Shown in pieces: positions 6,601 through 14,886 of a DNA stretch of 17,666 bases. The stretch is from CAXBMB01 sp963976695. GTDB taxonomy: Bacteria; Pseudomonadota; Alphaproteobacteria; Kiloniellales; DSM-21159. Position 1 is the first letter of the stretch; the number at the start of each line of letters is the position of its first letter. Made by a program: the position numbers and the translations under genes. Location: NCBI GenBank assembly GCA_963976695.1, contig CAXBMB010000068.1, positions 1-17,666 on the forward strand, in the 5' to 3' direction. A model generated the notes under the pieces. The model was not told where the DNA came from, searched no databases, and was given only the letters and a program-made list of their open reading frames with translations.

Positions 6601-6615
6601 GCTCAAGGATCCCCG

Positions 6616-7317
6616 ATGCGCTTTCCTGACCCACTGGTGCCGGGGCGGCTGGTTCGCCGTTACAAACGCTTTCTGTGCGACGTGGAATTGGCCAGCGGCG
6701 CGCTTGTGGTGGCGCACTGCGCCAATTCCGGCTCCATGCTGGGGCTGAAAGACCCCGGCGCGCCGGTTTGGCTTTCGCCGTCGCGCAACCCCAAGCGCAA
6801 ACTGGCCTGGACCTGGGAACTGGTGGAGTCGGCGGGCGCCTTGGTCGGCATCAACACCAGCCTGCCCAACGCTTTGGTGGCCGAGGCCCTGGCCGCCGAA
6901 CAAATCCCCGAGTTGGCCGGTTACGGCAGCCTGCGCCGCGAGGTGAATTACGGCAGCAACAGTCGAATCGACCTGCTGCTGGAACAGCCCGGACGGCCAC
7001 GCTGCTATGTGGAGGTGAAAAGCGTCACCCTAAAGGACGACGCGGGCGCGGCGGCCTTTCCCGATGCGGTGACGGCGCGCGGAACCAAGCATCTGAACGA
7101 ACTGCGCGATCAGGCGGCGCGGGGCGAGCGGGCCGTGATGTTGTATCTGGTCCAGCGGGCCGACTGCCACGCCTTCACCACCGCGCGGACGATCGACCCG
7201 ACCTACGACCAAGCGCTGCGCCGGGCCTTGGCCGACGGCGTCCAAGCCTATTGCTACGCCTGCCGTCTGACGCCCGGGGAAATCCGGCTGGAGCGCCGCT
7301 TGCCGATCGAACTGTGA
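6616..7317 (+). CDS. sfsA: SfsA family DNA-binding nuclease (sugar fermentation stimulation protein)
   Basis: This 233-residue protein is a full-length SfsA. Family motifs are the N-terminal FPDPLVPGRLVRRYKRFLCDV (split around residues 3-23), AHCANSGSM (33-41), GINTSLPN (78-85) and the nuclease core SRIDLLL with CYVEVKSVTL (116-139). Asp119, Glu133 and Lys135 fit a PD-(D/E)XK-type metal site; the C-terminal domain of SfsA has that fold. SfsA was first linked to maltose utilisation in E. coli, and later work points to DNA/RNA nuclease activity. The start is the ATG at 6616, preceded by AAGGAT at optimal spacing; the upstream open frame is not used because homologues begin at this position. It heads the plus-strand sfsA, map, radC series. 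A terminator-like hairpin sits in its leader. Confidence 0.93.
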   Translation: MRFPDPLVPGRLVRRYKRFLCDVELASGALVVAHCANSGSMLGLKDPGAPVWLSPSRNPKRKLAWTWELVESAGALVGINTSLPNALVAEALAAEQIPELAGYGSLRREVNYGSNSRIDLLLEQPGRPRCYVEVKSVTLKDDAGAAAFPDAVTARGTKHLNELRDQAARGERAVMLYLVQRADCHAFTTARTIDPTYDQALRRALADGVQAYCYACRLTPGEIRLERRLPIEL

Positions 7318-7466
7318 CCGGTCCGGCGGCCCAGGCGACGGACGATTTGCAAAGGCCGGTCAGATCGGCAAAACTTGGAGATCTTCTAAAGACACCCTCA
7401 CCGACACAGGGCGAACGGCGCCGGGCGCCCAGCCCGCGTCTTTGCTTTGCGAAACGATCAGGAACA

Positions 7467-8279
7467 ATGACCATGGCGCTTGCCGAAGAAGAACGGCGGA
7501 TCCCTTTACATGGGCCGGAAGATTTCGAGAAGATGCGCAAGGCCGGGCGCCTTGCCGCCGAAACCCTCGACTACATCGCCCCCTTCGTCACGGCCGGCAC
7601 CACCACCGGCGCCATCGACAAACTGGTTCATGATTTCATGAGCGACCACGGGGCGCAGTTGGCCACGCTTGGCTACCGGGGCTATCCCAAGTCCTGCTGC
7701 ATCTCGATCAATCATGTGGTTTGCCACGGCATTCCAAGCGATGATCGCAAGTTCAAGGACGGCGATATCGCCAACATCGACGTCACCTGTATTTTGGATG
7801 GCTGGTACGGCGACAGCAGCCGCATGTTCCTGATCGGCAAGGTGCCGGTCAAGGCCCGTCGCCTGGTGGAGGTCACCTTCGAAGCGATGTGGCGGGGCAT
7901 CCGGGCGGTCAAGCCCGGCGCCACCCTGGGGGACATCGGCCACGCCATTCAAAGTTATGCGGAGTCCGAGCGCTTCTCGGTGGTGCGCGATTTTTGCGGC
8001 CACGGGCTGGGCCAGGTGTTCCACGACGCGCCGTCGGTGCTGCACTACGGCAAGCCCGGCGAAGGTCTGGTGCTGCAAGAAGGCATGTTCTTCACCATCG
8101 AACCGATGATCAACGCCGGCAAGTACGACGTGAAGATCCTGGAAGACGGCTGGACGGCGGTCACCCGCGACCGCTCGCTGTCCGCCCAGTTCGAGCATTC
8201 GCTGGCGGTCACCGCCGACGGCTACGAGGTCTTCACCGCCTCCCCCAAGGGTTGGGACAAGCCACCTTACGGCGGGTAG
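7467..8279 (+). CDS. map: Type I methionine aminopeptidase
   Basis: This 270-residue cytoplasmic enzyme removes the initiator methionine from nascent proteins. All five metal ligands of the pita-bread fold are present: D105 and D116 (NIDVTCILDGWYGDSSRMF), H179 (FCGHGLGQ), E212 (FTIEPM) and E243 (QFEHSL). Each is exactly eight residues beyond its E. coli counterpart. The substrate-pocket His87 (CHGIP) is also conserved. Length is usual for type I with a short N-terminal extension and no zinc-finger domain. The open frame continues far upstream (to 6675) but that part is a shadow of sfsA. The start is the ATG at 7467 or, better spaced from AGGA at 7460-7463, the ATG at 7473 (two residues shorter). 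The 149-base gap after sfsA holds nothing recognisable. Confidence 0.97.
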   Translation: MTMALAEEERRIPLHGPEDFEKMRKAGRLAAETLDYIAPFVTAGTTTGAIDKLVHDFMSDHGAQLATLGYRGYPKSCCISINHVVCHGIPSDDRKFKDGDIANIDVTCILDGWYGDSSRMFLIGKVPVKARRLVEVTFEAMWRGIRAVKPGATLGDIGHAIQSYAESERFSVVRDFCGHGLGQVFHDAPSVLHYGKPGEGLVLQEGMFFTIEPMINAGKYDVKILEDGWTAVTRDRSLSAQFEHSLAVTADGYEVFTASPKGWDKPPYGG

Positions 8280-8410
8280 CGTCGGATCGACCAAAAAAAG
8301 CGGCGCGGCAGGGCAAAACCCCGCCGGCCGGCCCGGGCGGTCGCGCCCCGGCCCGGCGCTTTGCCGCAGTGTTGTCGGCGCTTGAACGTTGTCCGCGCCT
8401 GAACCACCGC

Positions 8411-8425
8411 TCGCCCATAGGGCGA
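8411..8425. repeat. Short palindrome between map and radC
   Basis: TCGCCC-ATA-GGGCGA is a perfect 6-bp inverted repeat with a 3-base spacer, 101 bases before the radC start, within an otherwise gene-free, very GC-rich 246-base gap (8280-8525). It could be an operator; it does not match a LexA box I know. Confidence 0.3.
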
Positions 8426-8525
8426 AAAGCAGTGGCGAAAATTCTTGCCGTCACACCCGCCTTTAACGCAAACTGGCGGCCGTGCCTTGCTCGACTTTTT
8501 TCGGCGAGGCGGTGAAGGCGGCGTG

Positions 8526-9272
8526 ATGGGCGATCGAGACGACAACCAGCGCGAAAGGGATCCGTTGCACGGCGACCAACGCGACAGGCACCAACCGCAA
8601 CAGGGCCAGCAACTCGGCCATCGCGCGCGGCTGCGGACCCGGCTGCTGGAGCGCGGCGGCGGGGCGCTGGCCGACTATGAGCTGCTGGAAATGCTGCTCT
8701 ACGGATCGCACGCCCGGCGGGACACCAAGCCGATCGCCAAGACGCTGTTGAAGCGTTTCGGATCACTCGCCGGCGTGCTCAAGGCCTCCGACCGGGAACT
8801 CCGCGCTGTCGAGGGTTTGGGCGACGCGTCGCTGGCGGCCTTTCGCTTGACCCTGGAACTGGCGGCGCGCTTCACCCTGGCCGAAGCCAAGGGACAATCG
8901 GTGCTCAATTCCTGGGACAAGCTGCTGGCCTATTGCCGGGTGCAACTGGCGCATGAGGCGGTGGAGAATTTCCATCTGTTGTTCCTGGATCAAAAGAACT
9001 TCCTGATCGCCGACGAGCGCCAGCAACGCGGCACGGTCAACCACACCGCGGTCTATCCGCGCGAGGTGGTCAAGCGGGCGCTGGAACTGAACGCCACGGC
9101 GCTCATCCTGGTCCACAACCACCCCTCGGGCGACCCCACGCCCTCGAAAGCCGACATCGCCATGACCCGCGAAATCAAGGAGGCCGCCGAGAAGCTTTCG
9201 ATCCAAATCCACGACCATCTGATTATCGGCAAGAAGGGCCACAGTTCCTTTAAAAGCCTGGGCCTGCTGTAG
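8526..9272 (+). CDS. radC: RadC family JAB/MPN-domain protein
   Basis: This 248-residue protein has the two-part RadC architecture. Residues 35-118 are a helix-hairpin-helix-like region (LADYELLEMLLYG, VEGLGDASLAAFRLTLELA) and residues 125-248 are the JAB/MPN metalloprotease-like domain. The JAMM zinc motif is HNHPSGDPTPSKAD (197-210), with H197, H199 and D210 as ligands and Glu147 in AVENFHLLFLD as the probable catalytic glutamate. RadC was named for a repair phenotype later assigned to recG in E. coli, so its role remains unclear. The ATG at 8526 is chosen because GAAGG lies seven bases upstream; the frame is open from 8445 but that part is not family-like. Residues 1-33 form an unusually polar Q/D/R/H-rich, probably disordered extension. 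Confidence 0.93.
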   Translation: MGDRDDNQRERDPLHGDQRDRHQPQQGQQLGHRARLRTRLLERGGGALADYELLEMLLYGSHARRDTKPIAKTLLKRFGSLAGVLKASDRELRAVEGLGDASLAAFRLTLELAARFTLAEAKGQSVLNSWDKLLAYCRVQLAHEAVENFHLLFLDQKNFLIADERQQRGTVNHTAVYPREVVKRALELNATALILVHNHPSGDPTPSKADIAMTREIKEAAEKLSIQIHDHLIIGKKGHSSFKSLGLL

Positions 9273-9356
9273 CGGACCGCACAGGCCGCGCGCCCCCCAC
9301 GCCAACCGCCGCGCCAACCGCCGCCCTCGACCATCCCTGCCCAGCAAGAGGAAACC

Positions 9357-9974
9357 ATGAACGACACACCACTGGATTTTTGGAATAAACGATACCAAGC
9401 CGAAGGCTTTCTTTTCGGCCGCGAGCCCAATGCTTTCGTCAAGTCGCGGGCCGCGCTGTTCAAGCCCGGTCAGGCGGTGTTGTCGATTGCCGATGGCGAG
9501 GGACGCAACGGGGTTTTCGTCGCCCGCCAGGGCGCCCGGGTAACCTCGGTGGACTTTTCCGCCCCGGCGCTGGAAAAGGCCCGCGGCCTGGCCCGGGAAT
9601 TCGGCGTTGAGATGACCTTTGAGCAGCAGGACGTCTATGATTGGCAGGGCGGCGACAGCGCCTATGACATCGTTCTGGCGATCTTCATCCAGTTCGCCCC
9701 GCCGGAAAAACGCACCCTGCTGTTCAACAACATCAAGCGCCTGGTCAAGCCTGGTGGCCTGGTGGTGCTGCAGGGCTACCGGCCCGAGCAGGTGGCCTAC
9801 AAGACCGGCGGTCCGCCCCAGGTCGAGCACATGTACACCGCCGCCTTGCTGCGCGACGCCTTTGGCGATTTCGAGATCCAGCACCTGGCGGAACACGACA
9901 GTGTGGTGGAGGAAGGCAGCGGCCATTCCGGCCTCTCGGCCCTGATCGACATGATCGCACGGCGGCCGGCGTAG
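9357..9974 (+). CDS. Class I SAM-dependent methyltransferase (TehB/thiopurine-type fold)
   Basis: This 205-residue cytoplasmic protein has a Rossmann methyltransferase fold. Motif I is VLSIADGEGRNGVF (41-54), the acidic end of beta-2 is VTSVDFS (62-68), an FEQQDVYDW segment precedes the YDIVLAIFIQF motif IV region, and LVKPGGLVVLQGY is the post-IV strand. The N-terminus FWNKRYQAEGFLFGREPNAFV resembles small TehB-like and thiopurine-like methyltransferases that modify tellurite, selenium or thiol compounds, but the substrate cannot be assigned. The start is secured by AGAGGA four bases upstream of the ATG. It is followed after 20 bases by the GFA-like gene, so the two are probably cotranscribed. 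The 84 bases after radC show no obvious terminator, so it may belong to the same transcript as radC. Confidence 0.88.
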   Translation: MNDTPLDFWNKRYQAEGFLFGREPNAFVKSRAALFKPGQAVLSIADGEGRNGVFVARQGARVTSVDFSAPALEKARGLAREFGVEMTFEQQDVYDWQGGDSAYDIVLAIFIQFAPPEKRTLLFNNIKRLVKPGGLVVLQGYRPEQVAYKTGGPPQVEHMYTAALLRDAFGDFEIQHLAEHDSVVEEGSGHSGLSALIDMIARRPA

Positions 9975-9994
9975 CGACGACGAAGGACGGCACC

Positions 9995-10483
9995 ATGAAA
10001 CTGGAAGGATCCTGCCACTGTCAGGCCGTGCGTTTTTCGCTGCGGTCCAAGCACCCCTACCCCTTCAACCTTTGCTACTGCACCATCTGCCGCAAGACCG
10101 CGGGCAGCGGCGGTTACGCCATCAACCTGTCGGGGGATGCGGCAACCCTGGAAATTGAGGGCCGGGAAAACCTGTCGGTCTATCAGGCCCGGCAGGTCGA
10201 CAGCGCCAGCTTGACCATTACCCAAAGCCCGGCCCAGCGCAGTTTCTGCAAAATTTGCGGATCCCACCTTTGGGTCTGGGATCCGCGCTGGCCCGACCTG
10301 CTCCATCCCCAGGCCGGGGCCATTGATACCGACCTGCCAAGCCCGCCCGAGCGGACCCATCTGATGCTCGGCTCAAAGGCCGCCTGGGTGCCGGTGACGC
10401 CGCAGGAAAGGGACCGGACCTTCGACGCATACCCCGAGGAAAGCATCGCGCAGTGGCACGCAAGACTGAAGCTGGAAATGTGA
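9995..10483 (+). CDS. GFA/CENP-V-type zinc protein
   Basis: This 162-residue protein has the cysteine pattern of the GFA (glutathione-dependent formaldehyde-activating enzyme/CENP-V) fold: GSCHC (C7, C9), NLCYCTICRK (C27, C29, C32) and FCKICGSHLW (C85, C88). The two clusters bind one structural and one putative catalytic zinc in family members. The namesake activity, speeding S-hydroxymethylglutathione formation, is disputed and most relatives are uncharacterised, so no reaction is claimed. The C-terminal half is more divergent. The ATG has AAGGA seven bases upstream. It lies 20 bases after the methyltransferase gene on the same strand. Its stop codon falls inside the first unit of a 15-bp tandem repeat that continues past the gene. 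Confidence 0.88.
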   Translation: MKLEGSCHCQAVRFSLRSKHPYPFNLCYCTICRKTAGSGGYAINLSGDAATLEIEGRENLSVYQARQVDSASLTITQSPAQRSFCKICGSHLWVWDPRWPDLLHPQAGAIDTDLPSPPERTHLMLGSKAAWVPVTPQERDRTFDAYPEESIAQWHARLKLEM

Positions 10484-10520
10484 TCCCAACAAATGTGATC
10501 CCGAGAAATATGATCCAGCA
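10476..10520. repeat. Three 15-bp tandem repeats over the GFA gene stop
   Basis: Units are AAATGTGATCCCAAC (10476-10490), AAATGTGATCCCGAG (10491-10505) and a decayed AAATATGATCCAGCA (10506-10520). The first two agree at 13 of 15 positions. The first unit contains the TGA stop of the GFA-like gene. This looks like a small slippage duplication of the gene end. The rest of the 138-base gap to the next gene shows no recognisable feature. Confidence 0.7.
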
Positions 10521-10621
10521 GAGATCGCCCGCGACGCCAACGCCACAGGCGCGGCGGGCCGCCCAATCACCGCAGTCCGTTGGCGGGGACGATCACAGCC
10601 TGTTCAACCGTCGAGCGGCGA

Positions 10622-11614
10622 TTATCCGGTGGCCGGCCGGGGCGCGCGGCTGTTTACCGCTTCGCGCCAGAGCATGAACAGCCCACCGCCGACGATCAGG
10701 GAAATCCCGATCCAGGCGATGCTGTCGGGCCACTCGTCGAACACCACCAGCCCCCAGACGATCGCCAGCAGCAAGGCGGTATATTCAAAGGGCGAGGCCA
10801 GTCCGGCTTCGCAGAGCCGGTACGCCTGGCTGATCAGGTAGCCGCCAAAGGTGCTGGTCACGCCGATCATGAAGAACAGCCCGTAGTCCTTGCCGGCCGG
10901 CCAAACCCAGGGGCGCAGCAGGAAATCCAGCGAGGGATCGCCGGATTCGGCAAAGCGCCCATCGCCGACCGCAAGCCCGATCAAAACGCTGACGCCGATA
11001 AAGGTCAGCTGGATGTAGAACGTCAGGGTGCTGGCCCGTTCGGTGCTGCCAATTTTTCGCGTCAGGGTGTGCAACCCGGCATAGGCCGCCGCCGCCACCA
11101 ACGGCAGCAGCGCCGCCAGCTGAAAGCCGCTGCCGCCCGGCCGCATCATCACGATGACGCCGGCCAGGCCCAGGCCGACGGCAATCCAGCGCTGCGGCCC
11201 GACGGTTTCGCCGAGAAAGATCACCGAAAAGACGGTGATCAGCAGCGGGCTGATGAAAAAAATCGCCACCGCGTCCACCAGTGGCATCGCGGCCAGGGCA
11301 AGAAAGAAGCTCACATTGGCGAAGACCACGCAGAGGCCGCGTAGCAAATGCAGAGGAAGCCGGCTGGTGCGCAGGGTATGGAAGCCGCCTTCCAGCGGCA
11401 CGATGATCACCAGTAAAACCATCATTCCAATCACCGACCGGATCAGGATGACCTGGTGCAGGGCATAGTCCCCGCTGAGGAACTTGATCGCCATGTCATT
11501 GACGGAAAAGAAGAACGATGCGCCGATCGCCGACAACACGCCCATAAGGTTATTGCGAGAGGAAGATGTCGACACAGCCAAACTCCGGAAGAAGAACACC
11601 GGATTAAGTGCCAT
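10622..11614 (-). CDS. EamA/DMT-family permease
   Basis: This 330-residue integral membrane protein has two EamA repeats and about ten predicted helices. The first begins GVLSAIGASFFFSVNDMAIKF and includes a segment ending IFLGETVGPQRW; the second begins LLPLVAAAAYAGLHTL and ends IAWIGISLIVGGGLFMLW. The GET(V)G and DEWPD turns after the penultimate helix of each repeat are typical. It is an inner-membrane permease of the drug/metabolite transporter superfamily; the substrate is unknown. The frame is open to 11785, but the added residues are Pro/Arg-rich and not membrane-like. The ATG at 11614 is preceded by AGGTGG nine bases upstream; an ATG at 11545 would start nearer the first helix but lacks a Shine-Dalgarno. 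It is divergent from the TPR gene and converges on the GFA-like gene. Confidence 0.88.
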   Translation of the reverse strand: MALNPVFFFRSLAVSTSSSRNNLMGVLSAIGASFFFSVNDMAIKFLSGDYALHQVILIRSVIGMMVLLVIIVPLEGGFHTLRTSRLPLHLLRGLCVVFANVSFFLALAAMPLVDAVAIFFISPLLITVFSVIFLGETVGPQRWIAVGLGLAGVIVMMRPGGSGFQLAALLPLVAAAAYAGLHTLTRKIGSTERASTLTFYIQLTFIGVSVLIGLAVGDGRFAESGDPSLDFLLRPWVWPAGKDYGLFFMIGVTSTFGGYLISQAYRLCEAGLASPFEYTALLLAIVWGLVVFDEWPDSIAWIGISLIVGGGLFMLWREAVNSRAPRPATG

Positions 11615-11914
11615 TGAACCGACCCACCTGTCTGTTCGCTTTGCGACAAAAACGGGTAGCGGCGGCAGGTTGATTAAGCCGAGGGGTGTGGCGAGAAAAT
11701 CCCCGGCCGGGGCGGCTTGCCCGCCTGTCGTGCTTGCCCAGCCGGGGGGGAAAAGGCAGAATGCACCGGCTTTGGTGGCGGGCAAGGCGGAAACCGAAGG
11801 TCAAGCCGGCCTGATCCGCCGCGCCGCGCCCTGCCGCGCCCCACCCCTTGCCCCGCTTCTTGCCGCGTCCCTTGCCGCGTCATGGCCCCCTTGGACAGAC
11901 GATTTCGAGACCGA
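11615..11914. other. 300-base divergent intergenic region
   Basis: This lies between the starts of the EamA gene (-) and the TPR gene (+) and must carry both promoters. I see no clear hexamer pair. The stretch 11820-11881 is low-complexity C-rich sequence made of TTGCCGCGTC-like units; two are adjacent at about 11860-11881. The TPR reading frame is open through this area from 11717, but its translation here is arginine/proline/cysteine-rich and not protein-like. Confidence 0.45.
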
Positions 11915-13438
11915 ATGACTTCCCACGCCCCTGCCGAACCGCCGCGCCGCACACCGTCGCCCGCCGAGGCCCTTTTGCGGGCCGGCAAGGACAGCCAAGC
12001 GCTGACTCTTTGCCAGGAACTGCTGGCCCAAAACCCGAACGATCCCATCGCCCAACACGTCAAGGGCATGGTGCTCTATCGGGCCGGACAGGGCGAAGCG
12101 GGGCTGGCCACCATGCAGGCGGCGCTGCAAGCCGACGACAGCGATCCGGTGCGCGCCCAGCAACTGGCCATGGCCTATCTGCACGCGGGCAAGCTGGACC
12201 GGGCCGCCGACGCCATTGAACTGGGCCTTGCGGCCGCGCCACGCCACGCGCCGCTGATGCTGGCCTCCGCCGAGCTGCGGCTGCGCCAGGGCGACCGCGC
12301 CACCGCCGAAACCGACTGTCAACAGGCCCTGGCGATCAACCCGCTGCTGCTGCCGGGCCACCAGCTTCTGGCAACGTTGCTCAGTGAGCGCGGCGAACTG
12401 GAACCGGCCGTCGGCCACTTCGCCCAGGCCCGCAACAGCCAAGACGCGCCGGCCGACCCCTTGGGCAACTTCGCCTGGAGCTTGCTGGCCCTGGGCCGCA
12501 GCCCGGAGCTGCTGACCTTTTCACCGGCCAAGCTGCCGATCCAGGTGTTTAGCGAAACCCTGAGCTTGGCCCAGGCAGCCTGGCAAATGGATGATATGGC
12601 GGCCTTGGACCAGGCGCTGGATATCTGCCGCACCCAGGTATCGCCAAGCAGCGACGCGCCCAATCAGCCGTTTTTGATCGCCATGTTGACGCGCCTCACC
12701 CACCTGCGGGAGTTTCGCCGGGGCAATCCAGACAGCTATCGCCCCGCAACGCCGCAAACCGCTGAAGTCACCGGCCAACCAGTCGCCGACCAGGCCGAAC
12801 CGGCCGAACCGGCCGCCAGGGACCGGCTGCTGTTTTTCCTTGGCGACGAGCAGGCCCTGACCCCGGGTCACTTGCGGGTCGCCTACGCCGGAGGAATCCG
12901 GCAGGTGGTACCGCTGGCCACCCCGGGCCTCAAGGTCTGGCATTTGGTGCGCCCCAAGCCCAGCCGCCCGTTGGGCGCCTTCCTGGCCAGCCTAAAGCGA
13001 CTTCCCCAAGGGGCGCATTTGGTGGTTGGCCTGGGTGAGCTGGATCTGCGCCTGACCACCGGCCTGCACGACCATATCCGACGCAACCCGGACCTGCGGT
13101 GGCGCGATCTTGTTGATCGTCTGGTGCCGCCTTATGTTGCCGCCCTGTCAGAGATTGCCAACAGCCGAGACTTCACCATTACCCTGCAAACCCCGCCAGC
13201 CAGCGCGATGATTTCCGCACTGGTGACCCGCGGCGACCGGGTGGCTTTCGACGAAGCGCACAAGCGGTTTTGTCGCCTGTTGATCAGCCAGGGGCGCGCC
13301 AAGGGCTTCAAGATCCTGGATTTGAACGACGCGACGCGCGACGCCAAGGGCGCGGTCAAGCGGCAGCACTACTTCGACAGCAGTTCGTTGCGTCCCAGCC
13401 TCTACCTGGCGGCGTTCGAGCAAAGCGACGCCGATTGA
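11915..13438 (+). CDS. TPR protein with C-terminal degenerate SGNH-like domain
   Basis: The 507-residue product has an N-terminal array of tetratricopeptide-like helices (about 16-240, for example ALTLCQELLAQNPND, AYLHAGKLDRAADAIELGL and AETDCQQALAINP), a short A/E/P-rich linker (275-302), then an alpha/beta domain (305-507). That domain follows the layout of SGNH-like domains attached to TPR or glycosyltransferase proteins: a strand ending FLGDEQALTPGH (308-319), VVPLATPGLKVWHL, VVGLGELDLR (371-379) and HYFDSSSLRPSLY (485-497). Those relatives usually read GDSH, GEIDCR and D-x-H-L at these points. Here serine is replaced by Glu/Gln and the late histidine by Ser, so the domain is probably non-catalytic. 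No signal peptide. The start at ATG 11915 is uncertain (ATG 11882 is also in frame). The specific function is unknown; purB follows 142 bases on. Confidence 0.75.
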   Translation: MTSHAPAEPPRRTPSPAEALLRAGKDSQALTLCQELLAQNPNDPIAQHVKGMVLYRAGQGEAGLATMQAALQADDSDPVRAQQLAMAYLHAGKLDRAADAIELGLAAAPRHAPLMLASAELRLRQGDRATAETDCQQALAINPLLLPGHQLLATLLSERGELEPAVGHFAQARNSQDAPADPLGNFAWSLLALGRSPELLTFSPAKLPIQVFSETLSLAQAAWQMDDMAALDQALDICRTQVSPSSDAPNQPFLIAMLTRLTHLREFRRGNPDSYRPATPQTAEVTGQPVADQAEPAEPAARDRLLFFLGDEQALTPGHLRVAYAGGIRQVVPLATPGLKVWHLVRPKPSRPLGAFLASLKRLPQGAHLVVGLGELDLRLTTGLHDHIRRNPDLRWRDLVDRLVPPYVAALSEIANSRDFTITLQTPPASAMISALVTRGDRVAFDEAHKRFCRLLISQGRAKGFKILDLNDATRDAKGAVKRQHYFDSSSLRPSLYLAAFEQSDAD

Positions 13439-13580
13439 CTCTTGCGACCGCCGGCGCAACCGGGAACAGATCCGGGACGCCGACGGCCCGCCGCCCGCGT
13501 CCATCAACCTGCCGGCCGCTCCGCCTGACCGGGCCGAGAGCCGCCGAAACCCACCGCCAGTCAACAAAAGGGAAAGCCCG

Positions 13581-14873
13581 ATGATCCCCCGCTACAGCCG
13601 CAAGGAAATGACCCAGATCTGGGAACCGGAAAGCAAGTTCCAAATCTGGTTCGAAATCGAAGCCCATGCCTGCGACGCCCAAGCAGAGTTGGGTGTTATT
13701 CCGAAAGAAGACGCCAAGCAGATTTGGGAAAAAGGCGCTTTCGACGTGGCGCGCATCGACGAGATCGAGCGCGAAACCAAGCACGACGTCATCGCCTTCC
13801 TGACCAATCTGGCCGAGCACGTGGGGCCGGCGGCCCGCTTCGTTCACCAGGGCATGACCTCCTCGGACGTGCTGGACACCTGCTTCAACGTGCAACTGGT
13901 CAAGGCCACCGACCTGCTGCTGGCCGACCTGGACCGTCTGCTGGCGGCGCTGAAAAAGCGGGCCTTCGAATTCAAGATGACCCCGACCGTCGGTCGCAGC
14001 CACGGCATCCACGCCGAACCAACCACTTTCGGCGTCAAGCTGGCGGGCCACTACGCCGCGTTCCAGCGCAACAAGGCGCGGTTACTGGCGGCGCGCGAAG
14101 AAATCGCCACCTGCGCCATTTCCGGCGCGGTCGGCAGCTTCGCCAACATTGATCCCTTTGTCGAACAGCATGTAGCCGCCAAGATGGGCCTGACGCCCGA
14201 GCCGGTTTCCACCCAGGTGATTCCACGTGACCGCCACGCCATGTACTTCGCGGTGCTGGGGGTCGTGGCCTCGTCCATCGAAAATCTATCGACCGAGGTG
14301 CGGCACCTACAGCGCACGGAAGTGCGCGAAGCCGAGGAGTTTTTCGCCAAGGGCCAAAAGGGGTCTTCGGCCATGCCGCACAAGCGCAATCCGGTGCTGA
14401 CCGAAAACCTGACCGGTCTGGCCCGCATGGTCCGCGCGGCGGTGGTTCCAGCGATGGAAAACGTCGCCCTTTGGCACGAGCGCGATATTTCCCATTCTTC
14501 GGTCGAGCGGATGATCGGCCCCGACGCCACCGTGACCCTGGATTTCGCCCTCAACCGCCTGGCCGGCGTAATCGAAAACCTGCTGGTCTATCCCGAGAAC
14601 ATGCAGAAGAACCTCGATCACCTGGGCGGGCTGGTGAACTCCCAGCGGGTGCTGCTGGGCCTGACCCAGGCCGGCGTCAGCCGCGAAGACGCCTATCGCC
14701 TGGTGCAGCGCAACGCCATGAAGGTCTGGCTGGAAGGCGCCGACTTCCGGACCGAACTGAAAAACGACCCGGAGGTGCCGATGAGCGCGGCGGAGATCGA
14801 TCGCTGTTTCGACATGGCCTACCATGCCAAACAGGTCGATACGATCTTCAAGCGGGTGTTCGGCGAAAGCTAA
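13581..14873 (+). CDS. purB: Adenylosuccinate lyase
   Basis: This 430-residue cytoplasmic enzyme cleaves SAICAR to AICAR and adenylosuccinate to AMP, both releasing fumarate, in purine synthesis. It belongs to the fumarase/aspartase superfamily. The signature GSSAMPHKRNP (261-271) includes the catalytic serine (S262/S263). The other active-site segments are KHDV (67-70), QGMTSSDVLDT (90-100) and GRSHGIHAEPTTFG (138-151), holding the general-acid histidine region. The C-terminal domain continues to the end with a usual length for the short bacterial PurB class. The ATG is preceded by AAAGGGA at good spacing. No other pur genes are in view. A long perfect inverted repeat follows the stop and probably ends the transcript. 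Confidence 0.97.
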   Translation: MIPRYSRKEMTQIWEPESKFQIWFEIEAHACDAQAELGVIPKEDAKQIWEKGAFDVARIDEIERETKHDVIAFLTNLAEHVGPAARFVHQGMTSSDVLDTCFNVQLVKATDLLLADLDRLLAALKKRAFEFKMTPTVGRSHGIHAEPTTFGVKLAGHYAAFQRNKARLLAAREEIATCAISGAVGSFANIDPFVEQHVAAKMGLTPEPVSTQVIPRDRHAMYFAVLGVVASSIENLSTEVRHLQRTEVREAEEFFAKGQKGSSAMPHKRNPVLTENLTGLARMVRAAVVPAMENVALWHERDISHSSVERMIGPDATVTLDFALNRLAGVIENLLVYPENMQKNLDHLGGLVNSQRVLLGLTQAGVSREDAYRLVQRNAMKVWLEGADFRTELKNDPEVPMSAAEIDRCFDMAYHAKQVDTIFKRVFGES

Positions 14874-14886
14874 CCCAGCCGGTCAA

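Noticed and set aside
6675..7466. 264-residue N-terminal extension of methionine aminopeptidase
   Set aside because: It is a shadow frame of sfsA; the aminopeptidase metal ligands align with E. coli when the protein starts at 7467.
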